Of a stretch of DNA of 64,000 bases, positions 40,370 to 50,351 are shown in pieces. The notes under the pieces were generated by a model. It saw only the letters and a program-made list of their open reading frames with translations, ran no database searches and was not told where the DNA came from. The stretch is from an uncultured Lachnospiraceae bacterium. GTDB taxonomy: Bacteria > Bacillota > Clostridia > TANB77 > CAG-508. Positions within the stretch are counted from its first letter, which is position 1. Each line of letters opens with the position of its first letter. A program made the translations under genes and the position numbers. The stretch covers positions 31,785 through 95,784 of the forward strand of contig CAMEHU010000001.1 in NCBI GenBank assembly GCA_945917765.1. Reading direction: 5' to 3'.

Positions 40370-41495
40370 TGTCTCTTCCACCAACACTTTCCCTCAAATA
40401 TTTTATTGCCTCCATCTGCAATTCTTTTATTTGATTATTGTATTCGGAATAATCCACATCTTTTAAATAATTAAAATTATTATCAAAATCATATGCAATA
40501 AGTCTATCTAGCATTTTCAATTGTGATAAAAGAGTTATAACTCTGTCATCATCTCCATACATATCTCCATTTTTTATAGTAAAAAATTTCTTATTATAAA
40601 TAGTCGAAAATATTGTTCCATGAAACGAAGTAGTTAATACTAAATCAGCATTTTTTATATAGTATAAATAAGATGATGGATTTTCGTATTTAGCAAGTTC
40701 AAAGCCGAATCTTTTTATCATTCTTGTGCTATATGATTTACAACTCCATGTTATTACTTTCAAATTATATTTTTTTGAAATTTTCTTTACATATTTACAT
40801 ATATTTTGATTAAAACTTGGACAATAAAAAAATATATATTTTTCTTTTTCATTAATATCATTAGCAAGTATTTCATCATAGCAAGTTGCTGTTAAAATTA
40901 AAGTTGGATCTATTAGTACAGGCACATCTTTATTAATCATATCTTTAATCCATTTTTGTCCATTTCTTTCACGTATAGATAAATAATCATAGTTCATTAA
41001 ATATTTTTTATATTTTTCAGGATTTTTCGCATATTTTAGTATATTTTTTGAACCAAAGCTTGGTGCATAAGCAACTTTTTTTGCACTATTTACCCATGGC
41101 AAAAAATATGCGTCGTCTGCATCTGGAATAGTCACATTCCAAATTTGGTCACTCCCAGAAACAATACAACTATAATCTTTATCATTTAGTTCATTCATAT
41201 TATTAAATTTATTTTTTGATAAATGAAAATTTTTATCTCTAAATTCTTCGTATTTCATATTATTCATTTTTAATTTTCTATGATTAGGCAACAATAAAAT
41301 ATTCTTTAAAATATTTTTCAAAGAGTTATTCTTAAAAAATATTTTATATAAATTTTTTTGACCTTCATTAGAAAAATCTATTATTTCTACATTATCACTG
41401 CAATATTTTTCAATGGATTTTTGCATTGCATATGATTCAAGCATAGAACCACAATTATATGAATTATGAAACGTTATTATTCCTATCTTTTTCAT
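40353..41495 (-). CDS. Polysaccharide pyruvyl transferase family protein
   Basis: A 380-residue cytosolic enzyme with the family start KKIGIITFHNSYNCGSMLESYA. SGSDQIWN follows near residue 113, then YAPSFGS, ISIRER-type SIRERNG and TTSFHGTIFS with the conserved His. Members add ketal pyruvate (from PEP) to sugars of exopolysaccharides and give the polymer negative charge. Start with AGGAG. It is the fifth gene of the operon. The charge it adds could partly replace uronic acids lost with ugd (inference). Confidence 0.9.
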   Translation of the reverse strand: MKKIGIITFHNSYNCGSMLESYAMQKSIEKYCSDNVEIIDFSNEGQKNLYKIFFKNNSLKNILKNILLLPNHRKLKMNNMKYEEFRDKNFHLSKNKFNNMNELNDKDYSCIVSGSDQIWNVTIPDADDAYFLPWVNSAKKVAYAPSFGSKNILKYAKNPEKYKKYLMNYDYLSIRERNGQKWIKDMINKDVPVLIDPTLILTATCYDEILANDINEKEKYIFFYCPSFNQNICKYVKKISKKYNLKVITWSCKSYSTRMIKRFGFELAKYENPSSYLYYIKNADLVLTTSFHGTIFSTIYNKKFFTIKNGDMYGDDDRVITLLSQLKMLDRLIAYDFDNNFNYLKDVDYSEYNNQIKELQMEAIKYLRESVGGRDNENNK

Positions 41496-41507
41496 TTTTT
41501 TCTCCTT

Positions 41508-42482
41508 TTATATTAAAATATATTCTTCACTATTTTTTTTGAATTTATTTCTTCGTATAAATCTAAACAAATGATACAAAAGACATTTCAGTTTAATTTT
41601 GTATAATGCATATTTAATTTTATTGCTTTTACTAACCATCAAACATAAAGTTTCTGCCTTATTATATGGAAAACTATATAACCTACATATATACTTCTTT
41701 GCATCACTATACTTTTCAATGTAAGATATCCTCTCATAAAGCATTATAATAGCTCCTTGCAAGCAAAATTTTTTTATTTTTTCTTTATCATCTTCCAAAA
41801 TATCGTAATCATTTAATAGATTAGTAATTTTTTCATGAAATAATACATCAGAATCAAATATTCTGATATCAAATTTTTTTGTAGTTTGACCTACATATCT
41901 TCTATACAAATAAATTGGCTCGTTTATACTTTGTATCTTTTCGGCTTTACTTAATGCTTCAATATTAAATAACATATCCTCTCCATTTATTATCTTATCA
42001 TTAAACAAAATATTATTTTTCTCAATAAATTCTTTTCTAAAAATTTTTGAATATGGACCAGCTATACATATATTTTCTTTATTATAACCAATTATATATT
42101 TTAGCAAATCATTTTTATTAGAGTCTAAATTGTACTTTGAAAAATAAACTATGTCATAATTTTCTGCCATATAACTATTTATCTTGTCAAACCAATTTTT
42201 TTTAAGTTCATCATCAGCATCTACAAACATTATATAATTGCCTTTAGCTTTTTTAATTCCTAGATTTCTAGAGTATGAAACTCCATTATTAGAATTATCT
42301 ATAAGTTCAATATTTTTATACTTTTTCATAAGTTCTTTTATAATTTTTAAGCTATTATCTTTCGATCCATCATTTATAAGTATTACTTCGAATGAATTTT
42401 CAATATTATCAAAAATTGATTTCATACATTTTTCTAAATACTTTTCGGCATTGTATACTGGAATAATTATCGACAATTTCAT
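41508..42482 (-). CDS. Glycosyltransferase family 2 (A)
   Basis: A 324-residue GT-A enzyme. The start MKLSIIIPVYNAEKYLEKC, VILINDGSKDNS and the DXD site FVDADDELKKN (about 91-101) are typical. A helical C-terminus follows. It adds a sugar from a nucleotide donor to the lipid-linked repeat unit at the cytoplasmic face. Its ATG overlaps the upstream GT stop by 4 bp. The C-terminus is Lys/Arg-rich (FIRRNKFKKN), consistent with membrane contact. Sugar specificity cannot be read. Confidence 0.92.
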   Translation of the reverse strand: MKLSIIIPVYNAEKYLEKCMKSIFDNIENSFEVILINDGSKDNSLKIIKELMKKYKNIELIDNSNNGVSYSRNLGIKKAKGNYIMFVDADDELKKNWFDKINSYMAENYDIVYFSKYNLDSNKNDLLKYIIGYNKENICIAGPYSKIFRKEFIEKNNILFNDKIINGEDMLFNIEALSKAEKIQSINEPIYLYRRYVGQTTKKFDIRIFDSDVLFHEKITNLLNDYDILEDDKEKIKKFCLQGAIIMLYERISYIEKYSDAKKYICRLYSFPYNKAETLCLMVSKSNKIKYALYKIKLKCLLYHLFRFIRRNKFKKNSEEYILI

Positions 42483-43453
42483 TCTTTTTCACCTAATTTC
42501 TTTATTTTTTTCAACACTTTTCTAAAATTCACATATATATAAATAAATAATAAATTTTTATTTAGGTACATACTAAGTAATATTGAATAGATTTTACTAT
42601 TAATGTATTCTTTTTGTATTTTATTAATTATACTTATGAAATCTTGATTATTTATAATCGTTTTTAATTCTTTAAATTTGTTTACTTTAGCTAATTCTTT
42701 TTCAATTAATATAATTTTTTTGTTATCAATTAATTTTTCATAACAATTTTTTGTAATCGAATTAATTTCATCAAGAGATTTATTAAAAGACTTTACATTG
42801 TTTAAAATGTTATCACTTGATAACGTAATACTATTTGTATTGCTTAAACAATAATAATAATTTGCTTCAGCAAATTTTACATATTTAATATTATTTAAGT
42901 ATTCAACTAGAAATAATGTATCTTCCATAAAATGTAATTCAGATGAAAACTTCATTTTTTTTATTATTTTTGTTTCAAACAAGCAACCCCAAACACATCC
43001 TGGAAATGAATTAGCTAGTATTTTTTCAATAAAATCACTAACCAAAATCTTATCTCTTTCAGTTTTATTATTAAAAATTTTATTACCTTTAAATGTTTTA
43101 TAATTACTTCTAACCATAGTATCTTTTTCACAACAATTTAAAAGAGCTTCCAACAAATTTTCTTCCAAATAATCATCTGAATCTACAAATGTTATGTAAT
43201 CTCCTTCTGCATTTGCTATTCCCCTATTTCTTGCACTTGAAGGTCCTTCATTTTTTTGAGTAAAAATTTTCAAAATTATATTTTTATTTTCATTTTTGAA
43301 CTTTTTACATATTTTTAAACTATTATCTTTTGAACCATCATCAACAATTATTATTTCATAATTACTATAGGTTTGTCTTTTTATAGAATATAAACATTTT
43401 TCAATGTACTTTTCGGCATTATATAATGGAATAATTATTGAAATTTTTTTCAT
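42479..43453 (-). CDS. Glycosyltransferase family 2 (B)
   Basis: A 324-residue GT-A enzyme, paralogous in plan to the next gene. Motifs: KKISIIIPLYNAEKYIEKC, IIIVDDGSKDNS, GPSSARNRGI and DXD in FVDSDDYLEENLL (about 90-102), then HFMEDTLFLVEYL where the acidic pair is often catalytic. The C-terminus is less conserved and helical. It is 13 bp after the preceding GT4 gene with a GAGAGGAAAG site. Donor sugar unknown. Confidence 0.92.
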   Translation of the reverse strand: MKKISIIIPLYNAEKYIEKCLYSIKRQTYSNYEIIIVDDGSKDNSLKICKKFKNENKNIILKIFTQKNEGPSSARNRGIANAEGDYITFVDSDDYLEENLLEALLNCCEKDTMVRSNYKTFKGNKIFNNKTERDKILVSDFIEKILANSFPGCVWGCLFETKIIKKMKFSSELHFMEDTLFLVEYLNNIKYVKFAEANYYYCLSNTNSITLSSDNILNNVKSFNKSLDEINSITKNCYEKLIDNKKIILIEKELAKVNKFKELKTIINNQDFISIINKIQKEYINSKIYSILLSMYLNKNLLFIYIYVNFRKVLKKIKKLGEKE

Positions 43454-43466
43454 TTTCTTTCCTCTC

Positions 43467-44513
43467 TTATTTGTTGTTATATATGCATCTAATTTTATTT
43501 ATATATTTATTAATATCACTTACTTCATCAAATTGTTGTAATGCATTTTTAGAATATTCTTTTAATTTTTTATCATCTTTCAACAAACTGATAATAGCAT
43601 CCTCTAGCTCACTGTCATTGCTTGATAAATACCCGTTTTTATTTTGCTTAACAATATCTTTCAAACCATCTGTAGGTGTGCTAATTATAGGCTTACCTAA
43701 TGCCATTGCTTCTAATGCTACCATTGGAGTTCCTTCATATCTTGATGTCATAACTAATATTCTAGAATTATTTAAAATCTTGTAAGGATTTGTAACATAC
43801 CCAAACAATTTTACATTTTCATTTAATTCAAAATTATCTATTAATTCTTTTATACTTTCGTACAATTCTCCTGTTCCAACTATTGCTGCCTTAATATTGT
43901 AACCTTTTACTTTAATATTTTTTATTATTTTTAATAATCTTTCAGGGTTTTTAGCATAAGTCAATCTTCCTAAATAAATAATATCAAATGGTTCATATTT
44001 ATTATTGTCATTTTCTATACTATTGATTATTTCCTTTTTATTAATTACATTATATAAAATAATAGATTTTTCTTTAACTTTATCTTTAAATATATAATTA
44101 TCAAAAGCGCTTTGTGAAACCCATATGATTTTAGAAAAATTCTTAGAGCAATAATTAAACATCAGCGTTTTAATATTTACTTTTCTCATATTTTCATGAT
44201 TCGAATGAACATGAGAAATTATTTTTGTTTTATTTCCACATATTAAAGAAGCCATAACGCTTGCTTTTATATCATGGGCATGAATTATATCTGGATCAAA
44301 TTCTTCTATTGCTTTCTTTGTAGATTTATAATCAAATTTATTAAGCTTTAAATGTTTTACTTTTCTCTCAGCTAGGCTTGCTTCATTTGGACCACTAGGA
44401 CTACAATACACCATTTGAAAATCTTTGTCATTTTGAAATCCATTTATTATTTGGCATGCTACATTTTCTGCACCCGAGAAAACATCAGTACATATTAAAT
44501 GTAATACTTTCAT
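43467..44513 (-). CDS. Glycosyltransferase family 4
   Basis: A 348-residue GT-B enzyme. N-terminal acceptor domain: VLHLICTDVFSGAENVACQI, then IIHAHDIKASVMASL. C-terminal donor domain: IIYLGRLTYAKNPERLLKII and the E-x7-E motif in SRYEGTPMVALEAMALGKPI. It is a retaining transferase for surface polymer assembly. It overlaps the first gene of the operon by one base (TAATG type), so coupled translation is likely. Confidence 0.93.
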   Translation of the reverse strand: MKVLHLICTDVFSGAENVACQIINGFQNDKDFQMVYCSPSGPNEASLAERKVKHLKLNKFDYKSTKKAIEEFDPDIIHAHDIKASVMASLICGNKTKIISHVHSNHENMRKVNIKTLMFNYCSKNFSKIIWVSQSAFDNYIFKDKVKEKSIILYNVINKKEIINSIENDNNKYEPFDIIYLGRLTYAKNPERLLKIIKNIKVKGYNIKAAIVGTGELYESIKELIDNFELNENVKLFGYVTNPYKILNNSRILVMTSRYEGTPMVALEAMALGKPIISTPTDGLKDIVKQNKNGYLSSNDSELEDAIISLLKDDKKLKEYSKNALQQFDEVSDINKYINKIRCIYNNK

Positions 44514-45655
44514 TAATTCATCACCTTTCTTCTATATTCTTCATAATATTTTTGAGTTAATTTATTTGCTTCTTTTTTTATATTAAAATCTTTTTTAGAA
44601 ATTTCGTTGATACAATTCTTTCTTTTAAATGATTTATATTTCTTTAAAATTGTATATGTCCACTCTTCTACACTCTGATTTAACGATAAAAACTCAGTAG
44701 TATCCAACACTTTTGTTTCTTTTGTCATATCATCAGAAAATATACATAATAATCCTGTTGCTTGTGCTTCAACTCCAACAACTGGTAATCCCTCATAAAG
44801 GCTTGGTAAGCAAAATACATCAAATGCTTGATATAATTCATTTATATCATTTCTTTGCCCTAAAAATTTAACACTGTCCTCTATTCCTAATATTTTAACT
44901 TTTTCTTTCATTTCTCCCATTAAAGGGCCTTGTCCTGCAAGTAATAAAATAGATTTTTCTTTTTGTTTATGTACTTCATTAAATATATCAATTAAAAATC
45001 TATGATTTTTTTGTTCAACAAATCTACCAACATGACCAATTACTAAAGTATCATCTTCTATATTTAATTCTTTTCTTTTTTCTTTTCTTTTCTCTTCATC
45101 ATATTTAAATTTATCTAAATCAATTGCATTGTTTAAAAGATAAACATTACCATTATCATATTCTTTGTTTCCAAACAACCATCTGCCAGCAAGTTCTGAA
45201 CAACACATATAATCTGTTGCAAATACTTTGCTAAATGGTCTTAATACTTGCTTTAATAAATTCTTCTTTTTTTCTTTTTTATTTGTCGTGCTATGACTAT
45301 GTGCAATTCTTACTGGAACTCCAGCACACTTTGCAGCAAACAAACTAAAAACTGATAATGTATTAATATGTGAGTGAACTATTTTGTATCCCCCAGATTT
45401 TAATACTTCTTTTAGTTTTTTATGATACTTAAAAACTTTTTGATATGGTGGTATTAAAATAACTTTACCACCCATTTTTTCTATTTCTTCATATGGAATA
45501 TTCGTAGAATCTTCATCACATATAAAATCAAACTGAATTTTAGTTCTATCAATATGTCTATAATAATTCATTACGACAGATTCCACTCCACCACCAAGCC
45601 ATTTTCCTATAATTTGTGCTACTCTTATCGGCTCATTTTTTTTCACAAAATTCAC
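44513..45655 (-). CDS. Glycosyltransferase family 4, EpsF-like (first gene of the operon)
   Basis: A 380-residue GT-B enzyme. IRVAQIIGKWLGGGVESVVM and HIDRTKIQFDFICDE at the N-terminus are typical of EpsF/CpsF-like transferases. GHVGRFVEQKNHRFLIDIF and the E-x7-E motif in SLYEGLPVVGVEAQATGL mark the donor domain. A leader of about 140 nt with a stable hairpin separates it from the promoter. The operon has no initiating sugar-phosphate transferase, no Wzz/kinase pair and no LCP ligase, so it must use those of the host or makes a polymer on a host-primed lipid. Confidence 0.93.
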   Translation of the reverse strand: MNFVKKNEPIRVAQIIGKWLGGGVESVVMNYYRHIDRTKIQFDFICDEDSTNIPYEEIEKMGGKVILIPPYQKVFKYHKKLKEVLKSGGYKIVHSHINTLSVFSLFAAKCAGVPVRIAHSHSTTNKKEKKKNLLKQVLRPFSKVFATDYMCCSELAGRWLFGNKEYDNGNVYLLNNAIDLDKFKYDEEKRKEKRKELNIEDDTLVIGHVGRFVEQKNHRFLIDIFNEVHKQKEKSILLLAGQGPLMGEMKEKVKILGIEDSVKFLGQRNDINELYQAFDVFCLPSLYEGLPVVGVEAQATGLLCIFSDDMTKETKVLDTTEFLSLNQSVEEWTYTILKKYKSFKRKNCINEISKKDFNIKKEANKLTQKYYEEYRRKVMN

Positions 45656-45666
45656 TTCTCCTTAAA

Positions 45667-45692
45667 AAATCATTGCACTATACAATGCAATG
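45667..45692. promoter_or_regulatory. Leader hairpin of the polysaccharide operon
   Basis: ATCATTGCA / TGCAATGAT, perfect 9-bp stem with an 8-nt loop, a few bases before the ribosome site of the first GT. It could influence translation or mRNA stability. Confidence 0.5.
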
Positions 45693-45796
45693 ATTAAATA
45701 CTCAAACTAACTACTATTGTATAATCTATACTATATTTTTAAATCAATCTGTTTTTTCTTTCAAATATAATGTTCATCTGAAAGAAACTCGAAAAT

Positions 45797-45825
45797 ATTA
45801 TACACTAAAAGGACTAAAATTTCAA
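45797..45825 (-). promoter_or_regulatory. Sigma-A promoter of the polysaccharide operon
   Basis: Minus strand TTGAAA, 17-bp spacer, TATAAT, about 140 bp before the first gene. The cargo operon thus has a promoter of its own, separate from the transfer operon. Confidence 0.75.
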
Positions 45826-45985
45826 CTTTTTCAGCCATTTTTTTACTCAATTTTGCATAGTAAATTTTGTCAAAATTTATGTTTACGAAAATTCCATTAT
45901 ATTTCATATGGTTTTCTGATATTTTATCAATATCTTATGTATATGACTATTCAAAAACTGAATAGCCATTTTTATAATAATTCTT

Positions 45986-47650
45986 TCAATTAACCATAAA
46001 ATAATTAAATTGTGATGATTTACTCCATTCATAAGAACTCCATAAATCTGTACCATTACTTCCTGGATCAACAATATTTACATTGTTTCCATTCACTCCA
46101 GTAATAGCAACCCAATGTTGATTCCCTGGTGTTGCACCTTTTACTTCTATAGTCAAATAATATCCTTGATTATAATATTGAGTTATTAGTGCAAGTTTTT
46201 CAGTTCTTGATTTTCCTCTTAAATTAACATTACCACCATATTTAAAATTAGGAACTGCTTTAGTAACACCAGCATATTGAAGATTTCCATTTATATCAAA
46301 AGCATTATTTGCATTTAGTACTTCCAAAAAAGTACCTGGATTAAATGGAGTAATAGTTGTATTGCAACCAGATTTTTCTATTAAAATTGATATAGAAGTA
46401 ACCAAACATCCTATTTGTCCAAGTGTACTATTCGTATTTCCAATTTTTATATTTGACCAACTTTGACCATTTTGTCGCCATGATATATATTCTCCAGAGT
46501 CAACATTACCATAAATAGCACCATTCCATAGTGCAGCATATTTTTGGCTAGACAATTCATTATATTGTTTTAATTGATTAGCATTAAAAGAATATTCCAT
46601 TTTCATCTGTTCAGCTGTTTTTGAAATAAGTTTTATATGCAATACTCTTTTCTCAACTTCTTTAGGTAATTCATTAGTATTAATCCCTTGTTCAATAACC
46701 TTTTCTGTTTTAACTTCAGATGAAATATTATTCATATTCCAAAATATTTCTTTAAAAGTCTTTTTCTTCTCTTCATTCATGGTCATAACTTCTTGGTCAT
46801 TAACGCCTTTTGATTCTTTTATAGTATAAACGAGCAATACATCTTTCCACGAAGCCATTGTCCCCTCTAGTATATAGTCATCATGTGGATTCTCATCTTG
46901 AATATTTTGCAATCTATCAGCAAATTCTTGATTACATTCTGCTACTACCTCTTTCATAGTTAAAGAATTAGCACTTGTTTTTTCGCTAGATAAAAAAATC
47001 CCAAATATAGAACTGCATAACATGGCTACTAAACAAACAACTAAGATTATTGCAACTGCCAACCACCCTCCTGCCATAATAGCTGTAACCAGAGCCTTTG
47101 TACTAATAACTATTCCTTTTATTGCTGATATTGTTGCTTTAATTGCCATCCTAATTCCCTTAATAGTCGATTTAGCAGTTTCTTTGGCTAGTTGCATTGC
47201 TCTTTTACTTACCTTAACACTCTCTTTGGTCATTTTTTGAGTTTTTATTATGGTATCTTTACTTGTTTTTATAGCCATCTTACTATTTTTTATAGTTGAT
47301 TTACCAGTCTTAATAGTATCTTTTGCTAATCTTTTAGCCTTTTGCTTATCTTTAAATTCTTTAATTTTAATTTTTGATTTTATAATATTTTCTCTTGTCT
47401 CTTTGAATGATTTTTTTCCATATTTATTAAATTGAGTAGCAATGGTACTAGAAGTTATGCTACTAGCACCTGTTACTGCATTGCTACCATAATCAATAGT
47501 ATTTTCTTCATTATTATTTTTGTTAGAATTATCTTTCAATTTTTCTTTTGTGCTAACAATATTATCTTTTAGATTTTTAGTTCCTACTACTGCTTTGTTT
47601 AAAGTCTTTATTGTTTTAGGCTTAGAGTCTTTTGTTTTTATATTAGCCAA
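45986..47650 (-). CDS. CD1108-type mobile element protein with C39-like peptidase domain
   Basis: A 554-residue protein of the conjugation module. It has a long basic, Lys-rich N-terminal region (1-170), one membrane helix (about 190-215), an extracellular helical region, and a C-terminal papain-like domain of the Peptidase_C39-like type: Cys in GQIGCLVTSISILIEKSG, His in GNQHWVAITGV, then NIVDPGSNGT. At this operon position Tn1549-like elements carry a wall hydrolase (CHAP or NlpC/P60) that opens peptidoglycan for the transfer channel. Here a C39-like fold takes that place. Last gene of the transfer operon. Confidence 0.82.
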   Translation of the reverse strand: MANIKTKDSKPKTIKTLNKAVVGTKNLKDNIVSTKEKLKDNSNKNNNEENTIDYGSNAVTGASSITSSTIATQFNKYGKKSFKETRENIIKSKIKIKEFKDKQKAKRLAKDTIKTGKSTIKNSKMAIKTSKDTIIKTQKMTKESVKVSKRAMQLAKETAKSTIKGIRMAIKATISAIKGIVISTKALVTAIMAGGWLAVAIILVVCLVAMLCSSIFGIFLSSEKTSANSLTMKEVVAECNQEFADRLQNIQDENPHDDYILEGTMASWKDVLLVYTIKESKGVNDQEVMTMNEEKKKTFKEIFWNMNNISSEVKTEKVIEQGINTNELPKEVEKRVLHIKLISKTAEQMKMEYSFNANQLKQYNELSSQKYAALWNGAIYGNVDSGEYISWRQNGQSWSNIKIGNTNSTLGQIGCLVTSISILIEKSGCNTTITPFNPGTFLEVLNANNAFDINGNLQYAGVTKAVPNFKYGGNVNLRGKSRTEKLALITQYYNQGYYLTIEVKGATPGNQHWVAITGVNGNNVNIVDPGSNGTDLWSSYEWSKSSQFNYFMVN

Positions 47651-47667
47651 TATTTACCACCTACTTT

Positions 47668-50001
47668 CTATTCACCTTCTCCAGGTTTTGTAGTCATCAA
47701 CTTATAAAGTTTTGTATTAGTTGGAAATTTATTTACGAATGGAATTAACGAACTACCAACTTTTAGTAATCCTTGTCCTACACCAACATTAGTTATATAT
47801 CCCATTTGCAACTCAGAAATATTTAACAACTTTGAAAGTTCAATTCTATCAGTACTTGCTTGATTTAACATCACTATAAATTCAGAGTTTGCAAGCATAG
47901 TTCTTGCAGTATGACTTTGAAGTAAATCATCTACATTTTGGGTTATACCTGTACAATATGCTCCATACTTTCTTACTCTTTTCCATAAGGTAAATAAAAA
48001 GTTTGCTGAATATTCATGTTGAAATAATAAGTAAATTTCATCAATAAAAATAAAGGTATTTCTACCTTTTGCTCTGTTCTCTGTTATTCTATTTAATATA
48101 CTATCTAAAACCACTAACATTCCAATAGGTTGTAATTGCTTTCCCAAATCTAAAATATCATAACAAATTAATCTACTATTAGTATTCACATTAGTTTGTT
48201 TTGCAAAAGTATTTAAACTACCATTTGTAAATAATTCTATCGCAAGGGCTATTTCTTTGGCTTCTGGTTCTGTTTGCTTTAAAAGTTCTTCTCTAAAATC
48301 TTGTAGCGTTGGTGGTGTTCCCATATAATTTCCTTGCTGAAAATGTCTATATACAGAAGCAGTACATCTGTCTATTATTGATTTTTGTTTTGGCCCTAAA
48401 TTATTACCACCAATTAACTGCTCACACAATGATAATATAAATTCTGATTTTAATATTACAGGGTTTGCACCGTCACCATATTCACTATTCATATCCATTG
48501 CATTAATATGATTATCACTTGTAGCTGATATATGAACAACTTCTCCTCCTAATGCTTTGACAAGTCTTGATTCTTCTCTTTCAGGATCTATCAAAATTAC
48601 ATCTGCATTAGGATTTCTTAATATTACAGATACAATTTCGTTTTTAGCCGTAAAAGATTTTCCACTTCCAGAAACTCCAAGTATAAAACTATTACCATTT
48701 AATAATTGCTTTCTGTCTGCAATTATCATATTTTTACTAATAACATTTTGTCCATAATAAATACCATTTTCATGATTTATTTCTTGTACTCTAAAAGGCA
48801 TAAATACTGCTAAACTTTCAGTAGTTAGTGTTCTTAAAGCATCTATCTTTCTAACGCCAAATGGCATTGCAGTATTTAGCCCATCCATTTGCTGCCATTT
48901 AAGAATAGCAAGCTGACATAAATGTTTTCTTGCAGTAGTTAATAAACTTTCAGTATCATTATCCAACTGTTCTTTAGTATCGGCAACGTGTACCATTGTT
49001 AAAATAGATAAAAACATTCTTTGGTCTCTTGTAGTTAAATCATCCAAAAATTCTTTTGATTCTATTCTTTGCTGTTCTAAATCATAAGGTATTATAGCAC
49101 TAAAATTATTATTAGAATTTTGTCTTCTTTGCCAGTTTGTTATATTGGTTTCTACACCTAGTCTTCTGTTTTCAACCTCTCTTACAGCCTCGTCCATTGG
49201 TATTGGAATAACGTCTATACTCATCATTAAATTTCTATTCAAATCTGTAAGTTCTGCCACCATATTGTCTTTAATATAACTTGCATATTCTTTTAAAAAT
49301 ATGACTCTACCATATTTATTACCCATTTTAAAATAATCACTTTTAAATTCAAAAGTATCTGGACATATCATATCTTTGAAACTATGACCTTTTTTCATAC
49401 TCTTAATTAAATCAAAGCTAAATGAATTTTCTTCTCCTTCTCTATAAAAATCATGAAACATTCTTAATCTATCAATAGCGTCTAATTCAATACATTTTGA
49501 ACCTAAACCAGAAAAATGAGAAATTAAATCTGCACCTATTCTTGCAAAATAATTTCTCGCTTCATCTATATTTTTTTTATTAACAGAAATAGTAATAAAT
49601 TTTTCTTGGATCATTCCGTTTGCACCAGTTGCTTTGTCTAGTAACATTTTGTTATATTCTTTTCTATATATATCTAAATTATCATTTTCTAATGGTAATA
49701 ATATATTTTTCTCAAAATCTATTTTATTTAATCTTCGATTAACAATTGTCAGTTTAGTAGTTGCACCAGTGTCAAAAGAATTAAGAAGTTCCGAATATTC
49801 TAAAAACATGCCTTCTTTATCGTTTCTGCTTGCTACTGCATAATTTATATCAGAAAACCTATAGCACTTAGAATACTTATTTTTTCCAACTAAAAATATT
49901 CCATCTTCCCATATTCTATTAACTGGAATAACATCTTGTACTCCCTTTGGAACTACAAACTCTTCTTTGTCTTGTTTAAATAACATCTTTAATGTTTTCA
50001 T
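47668..50001 (-). CDS. VirB4-like conjugal transfer ATPase (CD1110 type)
   Basis: A 777-residue cytoplasmic/membrane-bound ATPase that energises the type IV secretion channel. Walker A is GVSGSGKSF (about 442-450), the DPEREES segment follows, and Walker B is TFIFIDEIYLLF (about 677-688). The N-terminal half contains the CagE/TrbE-like region with VAELTDLNRNLMMSIDVIPI. Length and order (after PrgI) are as in Tn1549/CTn elements. It is translated 4 bp after PrgI, so coupled. Confidence 0.95.
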   Translation of the reverse strand: MKTLKMLFKQDKEEFVVPKGVQDVIPVNRIWEDGIFLVGKNKYSKCYRFSDINYAVASRNDKEGMFLEYSELLNSFDTGATTKLTIVNRRLNKIDFEKNILLPLENDNLDIYRKEYNKMLLDKATGANGMIQEKFITISVNKKNIDEARNYFARIGADLISHFSGLGSKCIELDAIDRLRMFHDFYREGEENSFSFDLIKSMKKGHSFKDMICPDTFEFKSDYFKMGNKYGRVIFLKEYASYIKDNMVAELTDLNRNLMMSIDVIPIPMDEAVREVENRRLGVETNITNWQRRQNSNNNFSAIIPYDLEQQRIESKEFLDDLTTRDQRMFLSILTMVHVADTKEQLDNDTESLLTTARKHLCQLAILKWQQMDGLNTAMPFGVRKIDALRTLTTESLAVFMPFRVQEINHENGIYYGQNVISKNMIIADRKQLLNGNSFILGVSGSGKSFTAKNEIVSVILRNPNADVILIDPEREESRLVKALGGEVVHISATSDNHINAMDMNSEYGDGANPVILKSEFILSLCEQLIGGNNLGPKQKSIIDRCTASVYRHFQQGNYMGTPPTLQDFREELLKQTEPEAKEIALAIELFTNGSLNTFAKQTNVNTNSRLICYDILDLGKQLQPIGMLVVLDSILNRITENRAKGRNTFIFIDEIYLLFQHEYSANFLFTLWKRVRKYGAYCTGITQNVDDLLQSHTARTMLANSEFIVMLNQASTDRIELSKLLNISELQMGYITNVGVGQGLLKVGSSLIPFVNKFPTNTKLYKLMTTKPGEGE

Positions 50002-50004
50002 GAA

Positions 50005-50349
50005 TTAGCATTCCTCCTTTTTTAATTTTTCCTTAAATATTTCATAGTAGAAATTAGTTGGCTTGAAAGATAATTTACTTGGAATTAAAACTTCTGATTT
50101 AATCCATGCCAAAATTAGTTTTTCTGCTGGCATACCGTTATAGCTTATAAATCCTATTGCTGCAAAAGGAGAGGCTCCTAAAATACATATCCACGATAAT
50201 GTTTCGATTCCTAAATGCTCTTTTAAAATGAAATATAAAATTACAGCAACACCACAAGCTAATATAGAAAAAAAGAACTGCCTTAAAGACAGTCCAAAAA
50301 ATATGCTTTCTGTATAATTTCTTATTTCTCTATTTATTTTAACTTCCAA
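50005..50349 (-). CDS. PrgI family mobile element protein (VirB3-like)
   Basis: A 114-residue membrane protein with two helices (about 25-42 and 52-72) and the family sequence EVKINREIRNYTESIFFGLSLRQFFFS split over the N-terminus and first helix. PrgI stands directly before VirB4 in Gram-positive T4SS operons and is regarded as the VirB3 equivalent. Overlap/spacing of 2-4 bp with both neighbours. Confidence 0.93.
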   Translation of the reverse strand: MEVKINREIRNYTESIFFGLSLRQFFFSILACGVAVILYFILKEHLGIETLSWICILGASPFAAIGFISYNGMPAEKLILAWIKSEVLIPSKLSFKPTNFYYEIFKEKLKKEEC

Positions 50350-50351
50350 AC

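Noticed and set aside
45946..45968. Inverted repeat GACTATTCA/TGAATAGCC after the CD1108-like gene as its terminator
   Set aside because: On the minus strand it is not followed by a T tract, so a terminator role for that gene is unconvincing.
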